Positions 1 through 6,566 of a stretch of DNA of 8,980 bases are shown piece by piece. The notes beneath the pieces are model-generated. The model was given only the letters and a program-made list of their open reading frames with translations, was not told the origin of the DNA and searched no databases. This stretch comes from Actinomycetota bacterium (GTDB taxonomy: Bacteria > Actinomycetota > Acidimicrobiia > IMCC26256 > JACDBD01): assembly GCA_013695115.1 (NCBI GenBank), contig JACDBD010000317.1, forward strand, positions 1 to 8,980, in the 5' to 3' direction. Made by a program: the position numbers and the translations under genes. The first letter of the stretch is position 1. Every line of letters begins with the position of its first letter.

Positions 1-565
1 CGAAGTCGAAGACGCCAAGGTTGCTGACCACGCACGGGATGCGGTGGAAGCGGGCCACCTCGGGCCCGAGCTCGGCCGCCCGGTCGTACCCGATCCCGGT
101 CACCACGTCGACGCGCTCGACGAACGAGCGCGTGGTGTGGTTCGGCACGAAGTACGAGGTGGCGTGGTTGATCGTGTTGCCGGGGCCACCGCGGAAGCCC
201 AGCAGCTGCACCTTGGGTCGGTCCCACGGCCCGATGAAGTCGATGTTCTGGTTGCCGTACCGGTCGATCTGGGTCGCGCCCATCATCACGTGACGCCGTC
301 CCGACCAGACGACGTCGAACATGGCCCGGTACGGGTTCCAACCCTCGATCACCTTCTCGGGGTCGTCGACGCCGACCGGCACCGGGTTGGCGACGAGGAG
401 CGCCTCACCGTCGGTCATCACGAGACCGGGCTCGAATCTCTCCTTGGCCAGCCGGCCGCCGATCAGCGGAATGGTGCCGATGGGGTTCGCCAGGATCTCG
501 CCGTCGCCCCGGAACGCCTCCGCGCACGCGACTGCACACACCTCGGCCCGGCTGACGTCGCTCAT
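1..565 (-). CDS. ipdB: IpdB, beta subunit of the steroid ring C-opening CoA-transferase-like hydrolase (partial)
   Basis: Partial gene: 188 codons are visible from the ATG at 565 and the frame is still open at base 1. Mycobacterial IpdB is about 250 residues, so roughly the last quarter is missing. The translation begins MSDVSRAEVCAVACAEAF and contains NPIGTIPLIGGRLA (27-40), MMGATQIDRYGNQNIDFIGP (94-113) and GFRGGPGNTINH (123-134), all typical of the beta subunit of class I CoA-transferase-like enzymes of the IpdB type. In characterised IpdAB (known from M. tuberculosis and Rhodococcus) the heterodimer hydrolytically opens ring C of COCHEA-CoA during HIP catabolism rather than moving CoA between acids. 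The start overlaps the ipdA stop by four bases (ATGA), which implies translational coupling and a fixed subunit ratio. A conventional 3-oxoacid CoA-transferase beta subunit is the alternative, but the echA20-ipdA-ipdB order matches Rv3550-Rv3552 and makes that unlikely. Confidence 0.9.
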   Translation of the reverse strand, partial: MSDVSRAEVCAVACAEAFRGDGEILANPIGTIPLIGGRLAKERFEPGLVMTDGEALLVANPVPVGVDDPEKVIEGWNPYRAMFDVVWSGRRHVMMGATQIDRYGNQNIDFIGPWDRPKVQLLGFRGGPGNTINHATSYFVPNHTTRSFVERVDVVTGIGYDRAAELGPEVARFHRIPCVVSNLGVFDF

Positions 566-1449
566 AGGCCGACGACCTTCCGGTAGTCGTCGTGTCCGAC
601 GTCGAGGTACTTCCCCTTGAATGCCTGCCACTCGTCGGGGCCCTTGGCCGACGCGGTGTACTCCTGCTGGAACGCATCGTCGCGGTCGTAGTCGGGCAGG
701 CACGACGTGAAGTGTGCGCCCCCCCGCGACTCGACCACTCCATCGGTCATGAGCCGGTTGATGCGCAGCGACTGGGGCGGCCCTCCCTTTGCGAAGTCCT
801 CCGTGGGCACGATGCGCTCGCACGACAGAAAACGTCGCTCGGCGGCCATGCAGAACAAGTCGTCGAAATACGGGTCGATGCCGAGGTACTGCCCGTTCCC
901 GCCTACGTCTGCCCGGTTCATGTGGACGAGCGCGACATCGAGGGTGAGCGCCGGCACCGCCAACAGCTCCTCCCCGTCCTCGTACGGCGACCGCACCGTC
1001 TGCAGGTCGGGGTTGATGCGGGGGACGTCGGAGCCGAGGCCGACCCGGGTGGGTAGGAACGGCACCCGCCACGCCGCCGCCTGCAAGCCGAGCAGGAACA
1101 TCCCCTCGTCGAGCTCGCTGACCTCGATCGCGCCCGACTGCCGGGCGCTCCGGAAGTGGGGCTCGAGCAACGCCGACGCCGGGATCGCCGAGGGCGACAG
1201 TGACGGCGCCGCGGGGCCGTCGAGCGCCACGAAGGCGAAGACGACCTTCTTGACCTTGCCCGCCGCGCACAGCAGCCCGACGTCGGGGCCGCCGTACGCG
1301 ACCACCGTGAGGTCGCGCACCGGCGATCGCACGATCGCCCGCACCAGCGACATCGGCTTGCGCCGCGAGCCCCAGCCGCCGATGCCGACGGTCATGCCGT
1401 CGACCAGCTCGCCGACGACCTCGTCCTCCGTCATGCGCTTGTCGGGCAC
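562..1449 (-). CDS. ipdA: IpdA, alpha subunit of the steroid ring C-opening CoA-transferase-like hydrolase
   Basis: 295 residues, close to the roughly 290 of mycobacterial IpdA. The N-terminus MPDKRMTEDEVVGELVDGMT followed by VGIGGWGSRRKPMSLVRAIV (21-40) and AYGGPDVGLLCAAGKVKKVV (51-70) is the CoA-transferase alpha fold in its IpdA form. Further hallmarks are SELDEGM (111-117), FLPTRVGLGSDVP (131-143), GIDPYFDDLFCMAAERRFLS and RGGAHFTSCLPDY. The Glu in DEGM (Glu115) is my candidate for the catalytic glutamate reported in IpdA; this rests on recalled sequence, not an alignment. With IpdB it should hydrolyse the ring C beta-diketone of COCHEA-CoA in the cytoplasm. The start is a GTG chosen because it restores the conserved MPDKR N-terminus. 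It lies 12 bases after the echA20 stop with no strong ribosome binding site, so coupling to echA20 translation is likely. Residues about 78-96 form an Ala/Pro/Ser-rich stretch that seems longer than in the mycobacterial protein. Confidence 0.92.
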   Translation of the reverse strand: MPDKRMTEDEVVGELVDGMTVGIGGWGSRRKPMSLVRAIVRSPVRDLTVVAYGGPDVGLLCAAGKVKKVVFAFVALDGPAAPSLSPSAIPASALLEPHFRSARQSGAIEVSELDEGMFLLGLQAAAWRVPFLPTRVGLGSDVPRINPDLQTVRSPYEDGEELLAVPALTLDVALVHMNRADVGGNGQYLGIDPYFDDLFCMAAERRFLSCERIVPTEDFAKGGPPQSLRINRLMTDGVVESRGGAHFTSCLPDYDRDDAFQQEYTASAKGPDEWQAFKGKYLDVGHDDYRKVVGL

Positions 1450-1461
1450 GGCGTCAGCGGC

Positions 1462-2217
1462 TCACTCGTCGAAGTCGGCGCGCTTCTCGACGAAGGCGTC
1501 GCGGGCTTCGTCGGCGACGCCCGCCAGGTTGAGCTCGAACGTGAACCCCTGCTCGTAGCGGTAGCTGCGCTTCACGTCGACCGGGTCGATGCCGTTGAGC
1601 GACTCCTTGGCCGCCCGGATGACCGTCGGGCTCTTCCTCGCGATCTCGGCCGCGACCTCCATGGCGGCGTCGCGGAGCCGGCCGGGCTCGACCACCTTCA
1701 GCACCGACCCGAACGCGTGCAGCTCGGCCGCGGTCGCGACCGCGCTCGTGTAGACCATCGCCCGCATCTTGTGCTGAGGGACGAGCCGGGCGAGGTGGGT
1801 GGCGGCGCCGAGCGCGCCCCGGTCGACCTCGGGCAGCCCGAAGGTCGCGTCCGTCGACGCCACGATGATGTCGGCGTTCCCGACCAGCCCGATACCACCG
1901 CCGAGGCAGTAGCCGTGCACCGCCGCGATCACCGGCACCGCGCACTCGTACACCGCCGCGAACGCGGCGAAGCACCCCCGGTTGGCGCCCACGAGCGCGT
2001 CGAACCCTTCGGTCGCCTGCATCTCCTTGATGTCGACGCCGGCGTTGAACCCCTTGCCCTCGGCCCGCAGGACGACGACGCGCACGGCGGAGTCGTCGCC
2101 CAGTCTCCGAAGTGTCTCGGCCAGCTCGAACCAGCCCGCCACCGGCAGCGCGTTGACCGGCGGGTTGTCCATGACGACGTCGGCGACGCCGTCCTCGATC
2201 GTGTGCGTGATCGGCAC
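1462..2217 (-). CDS. echA20: EchA20, crotonase-family ring D-opening hydrolase of HIP catabolism
   Basis: 251 residues, matching the roughly 250 of M. tuberculosis EchA20 (Rv3550). Crotonase-fold marks: GKGFNAGVDIKEMQ (54-67, first oxyanion-hole peptide), AAVHGYCLGGGIGLVGNADI (98-117, second oxyanion-hole peptide) and FGLPEVDRGALGAATHLARL (126-145). The C-terminal YEQGFTFELNLAGVADEARDAF (221-242) is characteristic of EchA20. Known enzymes of this type hydrolyse ring D of HIEC-CoA to give COCHEA-CoA, the substrate that leads to IpdAB. Glu130 corresponds to the first catalytic Glu of enoyl-CoA hydratases; the place of the second appears to be occupied by Lys/Met near 150, which fits a hydrolase rather than a simple hydratase. 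An open frame continues upstream to 2484, but I chose the GTG at 2217 because it gives the conserved VPIT start and leaves room for the divergent promoter. Weak AGAAAG lies seven bases before it. First gene of the operon echA20-ipdA-ipdB. Confidence 0.93.
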   Translation of the reverse strand: MPITHTIEDGVADVVMDNPPVNALPVAGWFELAETLRRLGDDSAVRVVVLRAEGKGFNAGVDIKEMQATEGFDALVGANRGCFAAFAAVYECAVPVIAAVHGYCLGGGIGLVGNADIIVASTDATFGLPEVDRGALGAATHLARLVPQHKMRAMVYTSAVATAAELHAFGSVLKVVEPGRLRDAAMEVAAEIARKSPTVIRAAKESLNGIDPVDVKRSYRYEQGFTFELNLAGVADEARDAFVEKRADFDE

Positions 2218-2227
2218 CGAGGCACTT

Positions 2228-2244
2228 TCTGATGAGGCGTCAGA
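2228..2244. promoter_or_regulatory. Probable repressor operator in the echA20/SDR divergent promoter
   Basis: TCTGATGAGGCGTCAGA is a 17-bp near-palindrome: arms TCTGATG and CGTCAGA around three bases, with one arm mismatch. The same arms recur at 6513-6529 before fadE30. It sits 10 bases before the echA20 start codon and 21 before the facing SDR start, where one bound dimer could control both directions. Size and symmetry suit a TetR-family protein. It is not the KstR2 site known from mycobacteria, whose core as I recall it is CAAGnnCTTG. The regulator itself is not in the window. Confidence 0.7.
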
Positions 2245-2253
2245 TTCCGTTGG

Positions 2254-2259
2254 TAACTT
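2254..2259 (+). promoter_or_regulatory. Probable -10 box of a leaderless promoter for the SDR gene
   Basis: TAACTT fits the actinobacterial TAnnnT -10 pattern and ends six bases before the ATG at 2266, so transcription would start on or next to the A of the start codon. No Shine-Dalgarno sequence precedes that ATG, in keeping with a leaderless mRNA. No clear -35 box is seen. The operator at 2228-2244 covers the region where one would lie. Confidence 0.5.
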
Positions 2260-2265
2260 AGCCCG

Positions 2266-3045
2266 ATGGCCGATCCACTCGACATGTCCGGGAAGGTCGT
2301 GATCGTCACCGGCGGGTGTCGCGGGATCGGCCGCGGGATCGCGACGCGCTTCCTCGAGACCGGGGCCGACGTCGTGATCTGCTGCCGCCACGAACCCGAC
2401 GAGCTCCCGAGCGCGGACGGACGCACCGCCGAGTTCGTCGGAGCCGACGTGCGCGAGCCTGATCAGATCGAGCGCGTCGTCCATGCCACCACGGAGCGGT
2501 TCGGGCGCCTCGACGTGCTGGTCAACAATGCCGGCGGCTCACCGCCGGCCGACTCCGCCACGGCGTCGCCGAAGTTCTCGACCGCCATCATCAACCTCAA
2601 CCTGGTCGCGCCCCTGCTGTTCGCGCAGCGGGCGAACGCGGTGATGCAGGACCAGCCCGAGGGCGGCGTCATCGTCAACATCGCCAGTGTCAGTGGCATC
2701 CGGCCCTCCCCCGGCACGGCCGCCTACGGCGCGGCCAAGGCCGGGCTCATCAACCTCACCCAGACCCTGGCCGTCGACTGGGCGCCCAAAGTGCGGGTCA
2801 ACGCGGTGACCGCCGGCCTGGTCCGCACCGAGCAGTCCCACTTCTTCTACGGCGACGAGGAGGGCATCGCCGCGGTGGGAGCGACGGTGCCGCTGGGGCG
2901 CATGGCCGATCCGTCCGACATCGCCGACGTATGCCTGTTCCTGGCGTCTCCGCTCGCCCGATACGTCAACGGCGAGAGCATCGTCGTCCACGGCGGCGGT
3001 GAGCGCCCCGCCTACCAGGACGCGGCCAAGAACACCCACCCGTAG
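2266..3045 (+). CDS. Short-chain dehydrogenase/reductase (SDR) divergent from echA20, probable steroid-ring enzyme
   Basis: 259-residue classical SDR, a usual length. Cofactor motif TGGCRGIG (15-22), DVR (61-63) near the adenine pocket, NNAG (87-90), catalytic Ser141, Tyr154 and Lys158 (YGAAK), then the PLGRMADPSDIADVCLFLAS segment and GESIVVHGGG near the end, as in FabG-like enzymes. It oxidises an alcohol or reduces a ketone with NAD(H) or NADP(H), and the substrate cannot be read from the sequence. Placement is informative. In M. tuberculosis two SDR genes (Rv3549c, Rv3548c) also lie divergent from echA20 within the KstR2 regulon, so a HIP ring alcohol/ketone step is my inference; I did not establish which of the two is the orthologue. 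The ATG at 2266 begins MADPLDMSGKVVIVTGG and is probably translated from a leaderless message. It ends 59 bases before the convergent peptidase gene. An alternative is a general 3-oxoacyl reductase. Confidence 0.85.
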   Translation: MADPLDMSGKVVIVTGGCRGIGRGIATRFLETGADVVICCRHEPDELPSADGRTAEFVGADVREPDQIERVVHATTERFGRLDVLVNNAGGSPPADSATASPKFSTAIINLNLVAPLLFAQRANAVMQDQPEGGVIVNIASVSGIRPSPGTAAYGAAKAGLINLTQTLAVDWAPKVRVNAVTAGLVRTEQSHFFYGDEEGIAAVGATVPLGRMADPSDIADVCLFLASPLARYVNGESIVVHGGGERPAYQDAAKNTHP

Positions 3046-3071
3046 AAACGCACGACGCTGAGCACTTCGTT

Positions 3072-3097
3072 CCCAGGTGGATCAGCTCGCACCCGGG
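3072..3097. other. Weak hairpin between convergent genes
   Basis: CCCAGGTG and CACCCGGG can pair as an eight-base stem with one A/C mismatch around a ten-base loop. It lies in the 59-bp gap between the SDR stop and the peptidase stop. No T-run follows on either strand, so it is at best a weak bidirectional terminator. I see nothing else in this gap. Confidence 0.25.
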
Positions 3098-3104
3098 TGA
3101 GGGA

Positions 3105-4526
3105 CTAGGCGCTGGCTCCCGGGAACGGCGGGAGCTCGGCCTGGGCGAGCCAGGCGGCGAACAGCTCGTCGAGGTTCTTGCCGCTGACGTCCTCGGCGAC
3201 GTCGACGAAGTCCGCGGTGGTCACCGACTGGTTGTCGAACTTCTCGAAGTAGGTGCGGAGGATCTCAGTGAAGACGTCGTCACCCACCTCGACGCGGAGC
3301 GCGTACAGCGTGAGCCCGCCGCGCTCGTACACCGCCGCGCCGAAGAGACCGTCGGGCCCGGGGTCGAGCAGCACCGTGTCGTCACCGGAAGCTTCGAAGC
3401 CCCGGTAGATGTCCTCGGCGGATTCGGCGATCGACTCCCCGCCGTCGTGCTCCTTCCACATCCATTCGGCATAGGTCGCGAACCCCTCGTTGAGCCAGAT
3501 GTCGCGCCAGCGCTCGGGCGAGACCGCGTCGCCGAACCACTGGTGGGCGAGCTCGTGGGCGAAGATGGCCTCGGACCCGGCGAAGAGCGCGGTGTCGGAG
3601 CCGAACAGCGACAGCGTCTGGGTTTCGAGCGCGACGCCGAGGGGGGTGTCGACCACCAGGGCGCCGTAGGCCTCGAACGGGTACGGCCCCCATTCCTCGG
3701 AGAAGAACTCGACCATCTCCGGCGTCTCCGCGGCAGCTTCGGTCGCTTCGTCAGCCAGGTCCGCCGCGAAGACGTGGCGGATGGGGACGCCGGCGGCGGT
3801 GCCGTCCTCCACGATCACGAAGTTGCCCACCGCCACCTCGACGAGGTAGCTCGCGATCGGGTCACCCGACTCCCACACGTAGGTGGTGCTGCCGTCGCCC
3901 GGGACCTGCTCGGTGAGGAGGCCGTTGGCCGCGGCGATCAGGGGATCGGGGACGGTGATGCGGAAGGTGTACGTCGCCTTGTCCGACGGGTGGTCGTTGA
4001 CCGGGTACCAGGTCTGGGCACCGTTGGGCTCGCTCAGCACGTAGGACCCGTCGTCGAGCGGGATCCAGCCGAGGGGGATACCGAGGGACGGATCCGATTC
4101 CGGATCGGGAACCCCCGAGTACTCGACCTCGGTGGTGAAGGTGCCACCCTTCGCGAGACTCTCGGCCGGCGTGACGATCAACTCGGCGTCGTCGCGCTCG
4201 AACTCGGCCTCGTCGCCGTCGACGGTGACCGACTCGACCTCGAGGCCGGCAAGGTCGAGGTTGAACGACTTCAGCGCCTTGGTGGCCTCGGCCTCGATGG
4301 TGGCGGTCCCGGCGAGCACGTCGTCCCCCGGCTCGTAGCTCAGCTCGAGGGTGTAGTGCTCGACGTCGTAGCCGCCATTGCCCAGCGTCGGGAAGTAGCG
4401 GTCACCGATTCCCGGCGCCCCCGCCTTGCCCTTGTCGCCTTTGTCGCCGCTTCCGCCGTACGCCGCCGTGATCAGGACGAGGGTGAGCGCGACCAAGGCC
4501 GCGGACAATCGGCGCATCATGATCAC
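3105..4526 (-). CDS. Secreted M1-family zinc metallopeptidase (aminopeptidase N-like, short form)
   Basis: 473 residues. Residues 1-22 form an export signal (MIMMRR, then a hydrophobic run). A Gly-X-Y stretch, GDKGDKGKAGAPGIG, spans 27-41. The M1 N-terminal beta-domain covers about 44-240, and the catalytic domain follows with HELAHQWFGD (zinc ligands His324 and His328, general base Glu325) and the third ligand Glu347 in LNEGFATYAEW. Tyr400 in VYERGG is the likely transition-state tyrosine. The usual GAMEN motif appears as GVALETQ (297-303), keeping the Glu that binds a substrate N-terminus. The protein ends near 473, without the large C-terminal domain of full-length PepN (about 870 residues). 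It should trim peptides outside the membrane. I chose the GTG start because GGAGGT lies nine bases before it; ATGs at 4520 and 4517 are alternatives. It lies 43 bases after ipdF on the same strand, but no metabolic link to steroids is apparent. The signal ends TAAYGG where a lipoprotein would have TAACGG. Confidence 0.9.
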   Translation of the reverse strand: MIMMRRLSAALVALTLVLITAAYGGSGDKGDKGKAGAPGIGDRYFPTLGNGGYDVEHYTLELSYEPGDDVLAGTATIEAEATKALKSFNLDLAGLEVESVTVDGDEAEFERDDAELIVTPAESLAKGGTFTTEVEYSGVPDPESDPSLGIPLGWIPLDDGSYVLSEPNGAQTWYPVNDHPSDKATYTFRITVPDPLIAAANGLLTEQVPGDGSTTYVWESGDPIASYLVEVAVGNFVIVEDGTAAGVPIRHVFAADLADEATEAAAETPEMVEFFSEEWGPYPFEAYGALVVDTPLGVALETQTLSLFGSDTALFAGSEAIFAHELAHQWFGDAVSPERWRDIWLNEGFATYAEWMWKEHDGGESIAESAEDIYRGFEASGDDTVLLDPGPDGLFGAAVYERGGLTLYALRVEVGDDVFTEILRTYFEKFDNQSVTTADFVDVAEDVSGKNLDELFAAWLAQAELPPFPGASA

Positions 4527-4535
4527 GAACGTCGG

Positions 4536-4541
4536 ACCTCC
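4536..4541 (-). promoter_or_regulatory. Ribosome binding site of the M1 peptidase
   Basis: The minus strand reads GGAGGT, nine bases before the GTG at 4526. It is the strongest Shine-Dalgarno sequence in the window and favours the GTG over the two ATG codons 6 and 9 bases further on. Confidence 0.65.
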
Positions 4542-4550
4542 ATGGTCGGT

Positions 4551-4566
4551 TCCCCGAATCTCGGGA
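4551..4566 (-). terminator. Small hairpin just after ipdF, possible weak terminator
   Basis: On the minus strand TCCCGA-GAT-TCGGGG pairs over six positions (five Watson-Crick plus one T/G) with a three-base loop, starting three bases after the ipdF stop. No T-run follows, so it may only reduce read-through into the peptidase gene, or may be chance. Confidence 0.3.
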
Positions 4567-4569
4567 TAT

Positions 4570-5331
4570 CTACGGATGCTGGCTGCTGACGGAGACGATC
4601 TCGCCCGTCATATAGGAGGAGTAGTCGCTGGCGAGGAACACGATGACGTTCGCCACCTCCCAGGGCTCGGCCGGGCGGCCGAACGCCTCCCGGGTGGTGA
4701 GCTCCTCCAGCACGTCCTCGGTCATCACCTTGGACAGGAACGGGTGCATGGCCAGGCTGGGCGAGACCGCGTTCACCCGTACCCCCGCGGGGGCAGCCTC
4801 GATGGCCGCGCAGCGGGTGAGCGCCATCACCCCCGCCTTGGCCGCGGCGTAGTGCGCCTGGCCGACCTGCGCCCGCCATCCCAGCACCGACGCGTTGTTG
4901 ACGATGACCCCGGCGCCGCGCTCGACCATGTGCCGGAGCGCGGCCCGGGTGCAGCGGAACGTGCCGTTGAGAGTGACGTCGAGCACCGCGTGCCACTGCT
5001 CGTCGGTCATGTCGGTCAGCTCGGCCGTCCCGCCCAGGCCGGCGTTGTTGACCATGACGTCGATCCGGCCGAGCTCGCCGACGGCGATGTCGACGAGCCG
5101 CTGGACGTCCGCCTCGCGGGTGACGTCACAGACGACGCCGAGGGCGCCGAGTTGCTCGGCGGCCTTTCCCAGTCGGCGTTCGTGGTGGTCGCTGACGAGG
5201 ACCGTCGCCCCCTCCTCGGCACACCGCTGGGCGGTGGCGAACCCGATGCCGGTGCCGGCGGCGGCCGTCACCACGACGGTCTTGCCGTCGAGGAGGCCGT
5301 GGGCGGGCGGAGGCGTCGCCGGCGTGGTCAC
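4570..5331 (-). CDS. ipdF: IpdF, SDR-family dehydrogenase of HIP catabolism
   Basis: 253-residue SDR closely resembling mycobacterial Rv3559c (IpdF). The cofactor motif is the unusual TAAAGTGIG (22-30), followed by NNAG (95-98), NNASVLGWRAQVGQAHYAAAK with Ser148, Tyr161 and Lys165, and a long conserved tail (EAFGRPAEPWEVANVIVFLA, then SDYSSYMTGEIVSVSS). IpdF is known to oxidise the 5-hydroxyl of a HIP-derived CoA thioester (5-OH-HIC-CoA, as I recall) before ring D opening. The true start is the GTG at 5331: its GTGA overlaps the fadE30 stop by four bases, implying translational coupling. An open frame runs upstream to 6360 but is only a read-through of the fadE30 region in another frame. The fadE30-ipdF order and strand match Rv3560c-Rv3559c. 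The first 13 residues are a Pro/Ala-rich lead-in to the fold. Confidence 0.92.
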   Translation of the reverse strand: MTTPATPPPAHGLLDGKTVVVTAAAGTGIGFATAQRCAEEGATVLVSDHHERRLGKAAEQLGALGVVCDVTREADVQRLVDIAVGELGRIDVMVNNAGLGGTAELTDMTDEQWHAVLDVTLNGTFRCTRAALRHMVERGAGVIVNNASVLGWRAQVGQAHYAAAKAGVMALTRCAAIEAAPAGVRVNAVSPSLAMHPFLSKVMTEDVLEELTTREAFGRPAEPWEVANVIVFLASDYSSYMTGEIVSVSSQHP

Positions 5332-6506
5332 GTCGGCTCCCGGGGCAGGCCGAGGGCGCGCTCGCCGATGATGTTGCGCTGCACCTGGTTGGAGCCCCCG
5401 TAGATGGTGTCGGCCCGGGTAAAGAGGAAGAGCCGCTGGAGGGTGGTGAGCTCGTACGGAAGTCCTTCGGCAATTGCGGCGTCCGCACCGAGCACGTCCA
5501 TCGCCAACTCCCCCAACTCCCGATGCCATGTCGCCCAGTAGAGCTTGGTGATCATGCCCTCCCGGGTGAGCTCGTCGCCCCGCAACGCGCTCAGGGTGCG
5601 CAGCGCGTTGAAGCGCATGATCCGCAGCCCGATCCACGACCGGGCCAGGCGCTGGCGCATGACCGGGTCGTCGGCGGCGCCGTTCTTGCGGGCGATGTCC
5701 GTGATCTGACCGAGCTCGTTCTCGAACCCGAGCTGCTGGCCGAGGGTGGAGGCGCCCCGCTCGAACGCGAGCGTGCCCATGGCGACCTTCCAGCCCCCGT
5801 TCACCTCGCCCACCACGTTGTCGGCGTCGGTGCGGGCACCGTCGAAGAACACCTCGTTGAACTCGGACGTACCCGTGACCTGGACGATCGGGCGCACCTC
5901 GATGCCGGGCTGGTGCATCGGCACCAGGAGGTAGGAGATCCCCCGGTGCTTCGGTGCGTCCGGGTCGGTGCGGCACAGCACGAAGCACCAGTCGGACCAG
6001 TGGGCCAGCGACGTCCACACCTTCTGGCCCGTGACCACCCACTCGTCGCCGTCGCGCACGGCGCGCGTCGCCACGTTGGCGAGGTCGGAACCCGCGTTCG
6101 GCTCCGAGTACCCCTGGCACCACAGCTCCTCGCCCCGCACGATCGGGGGGAGGAACCGGCGCTGCTGCGCGTCGGTGCCGAAGGCGATGAGCGTGGGCCC
6201 GAGGAGACCCTCGCCGACGATCCCGACCCGGCCCGGCGCCCGGGCCCGGGCGTACTCCTCGTAGAAGATCACCTGCTGGTGCAGGCTCGCCCCCCGACCC
6301 CCGTGCTCCTCGGGCCAACCCACGCAGGTCCATCCGGCTGCGCCCAGCGCCCGCTCCCATTCGAGGCGCTCGTCGAACGCCTCGTGCTCGTCACCCGGAC
6401 CGCCCCGGCCGCGCAGGTGCGCGAACTCACCGCTGAGGTGCTCGGTGAGCCACTGCCGGACCTCGGCGCGGAAGGCCTCGTCCTCGGCGGTGAAGCGCAG
6501 GTCCAA
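5328..6506 (-). CDS. fadE30: FadE30, acyl-CoA dehydrogenase for the HIP-CoA propionyl side chain
   Basis: 392 residues, typical for an FAD acyl-CoA dehydrogenase. LRGRGGPGDEHEAFDER (31-47), CVGWPEEHGGRG (61-72), LWCQGYSEPNAGSDLANVAT (128-147), QKVWTSLAHWSDWCFV (161-176), TGTSEFNEVFFDGARTDAD (211-229) and the C-terminal TIYGGSNQVQRNIIGERALG (367-386) track mycobacterial FadE30 (Rv3560c) closely. It is known to introduce the double bond in the propionyl-CoA side chain of the (5-hydroxy) HIP-CoA skeleton. The C-terminal position that carries the catalytic Glu in MCAD is Gly here (IYGGS); Glu249 in AFERG is the likely base, as in the isovaleryl-CoA dehydrogenase type (inference). The start is TTG at 6506, giving the family-typical MDLRFTAEDEAFRAEV; an in-frame stop just upstream excludes a longer protein. 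No Shine-Dalgarno sequence precedes it. The gene overlaps ipdF and is divergent from the desaturase. Confidence 0.93.
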   Translation of the reverse strand: MDLRFTAEDEAFRAEVRQWLTEHLSGEFAHLRGRGGPGDEHEAFDERLEWERALGAAGWTCVGWPEEHGGRGASLHQQVIFYEEYARARAPGRVGIVGEGLLGPTLIAFGTDAQQRRFLPPIVRGEELWCQGYSEPNAGSDLANVATRAVRDGDEWVVTGQKVWTSLAHWSDWCFVLCRTDPDAPKHRGISYLLVPMHQPGIEVRPIVQVTGTSEFNEVFFDGARTDADNVVGEVNGGWKVAMGTLAFERGASTLGQQLGFENELGQITDIARKNGAADDPVMRQRLARSWIGLRIMRFNALRTLSALRGDELTREGMITKLYWATWHRELGELAMDVLGADAAIAEGLPYELTTLQRLFLFTRADTIYGGSNQVQRNIIGERALGLPREPT

Positions 6507-6512
6507 AGGAGA

Positions 6513-6529
6513 TCTGATGGTACGTCAGA
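6513..6529. promoter_or_regulatory. Probable repressor operator upstream of fadE30
   Basis: TCTGATGGTACGTCAGA has the same arms and three-base centre as the site at 2228-2244. It lies six bases before the fadE30 TTG. Reading the minus strand, TACCAT (6522-6517) inside it fits a TAnnnT -10 box, so a bound dimer would block the fadE30 promoter directly and leave a leader of only a few bases. The repetition at two HIP promoters is the main support. Confidence 0.7.
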
Positions 6530-6566
6530 CCCCTGGTCGGAGAGCTTTTTCGGACATGGCTCGATC

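Noticed and set aside
707..1558. Plus-strand open frame (283 codons) opposite ipdA
   Set aside because: Ser/Arg/Pro-rich shadow of ipdA with no motif.
2218..2484. Upstream extension of echA20 to 340 codons
   Set aside because: It would run through the operator and into the SDR coding region. EchA20 homologues begin at the VPIT/MPIT position.
3447..4589. Long plus-strand open frame (380 codons) opposite the peptidase
   Set aside because: Antisense to a gene with an intact HELAHQWFGD site. The translation is Arg/Gly/Val-rich with no recognisable domain, as expected from high GC content.
5332..6360. Upstream extension of the ipdF frame to a 596-codon product
   Set aside because: The extra N-terminal part is the fadE30 region read in the wrong frame. 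The GTG at 5331 gives the family-typical IpdF.
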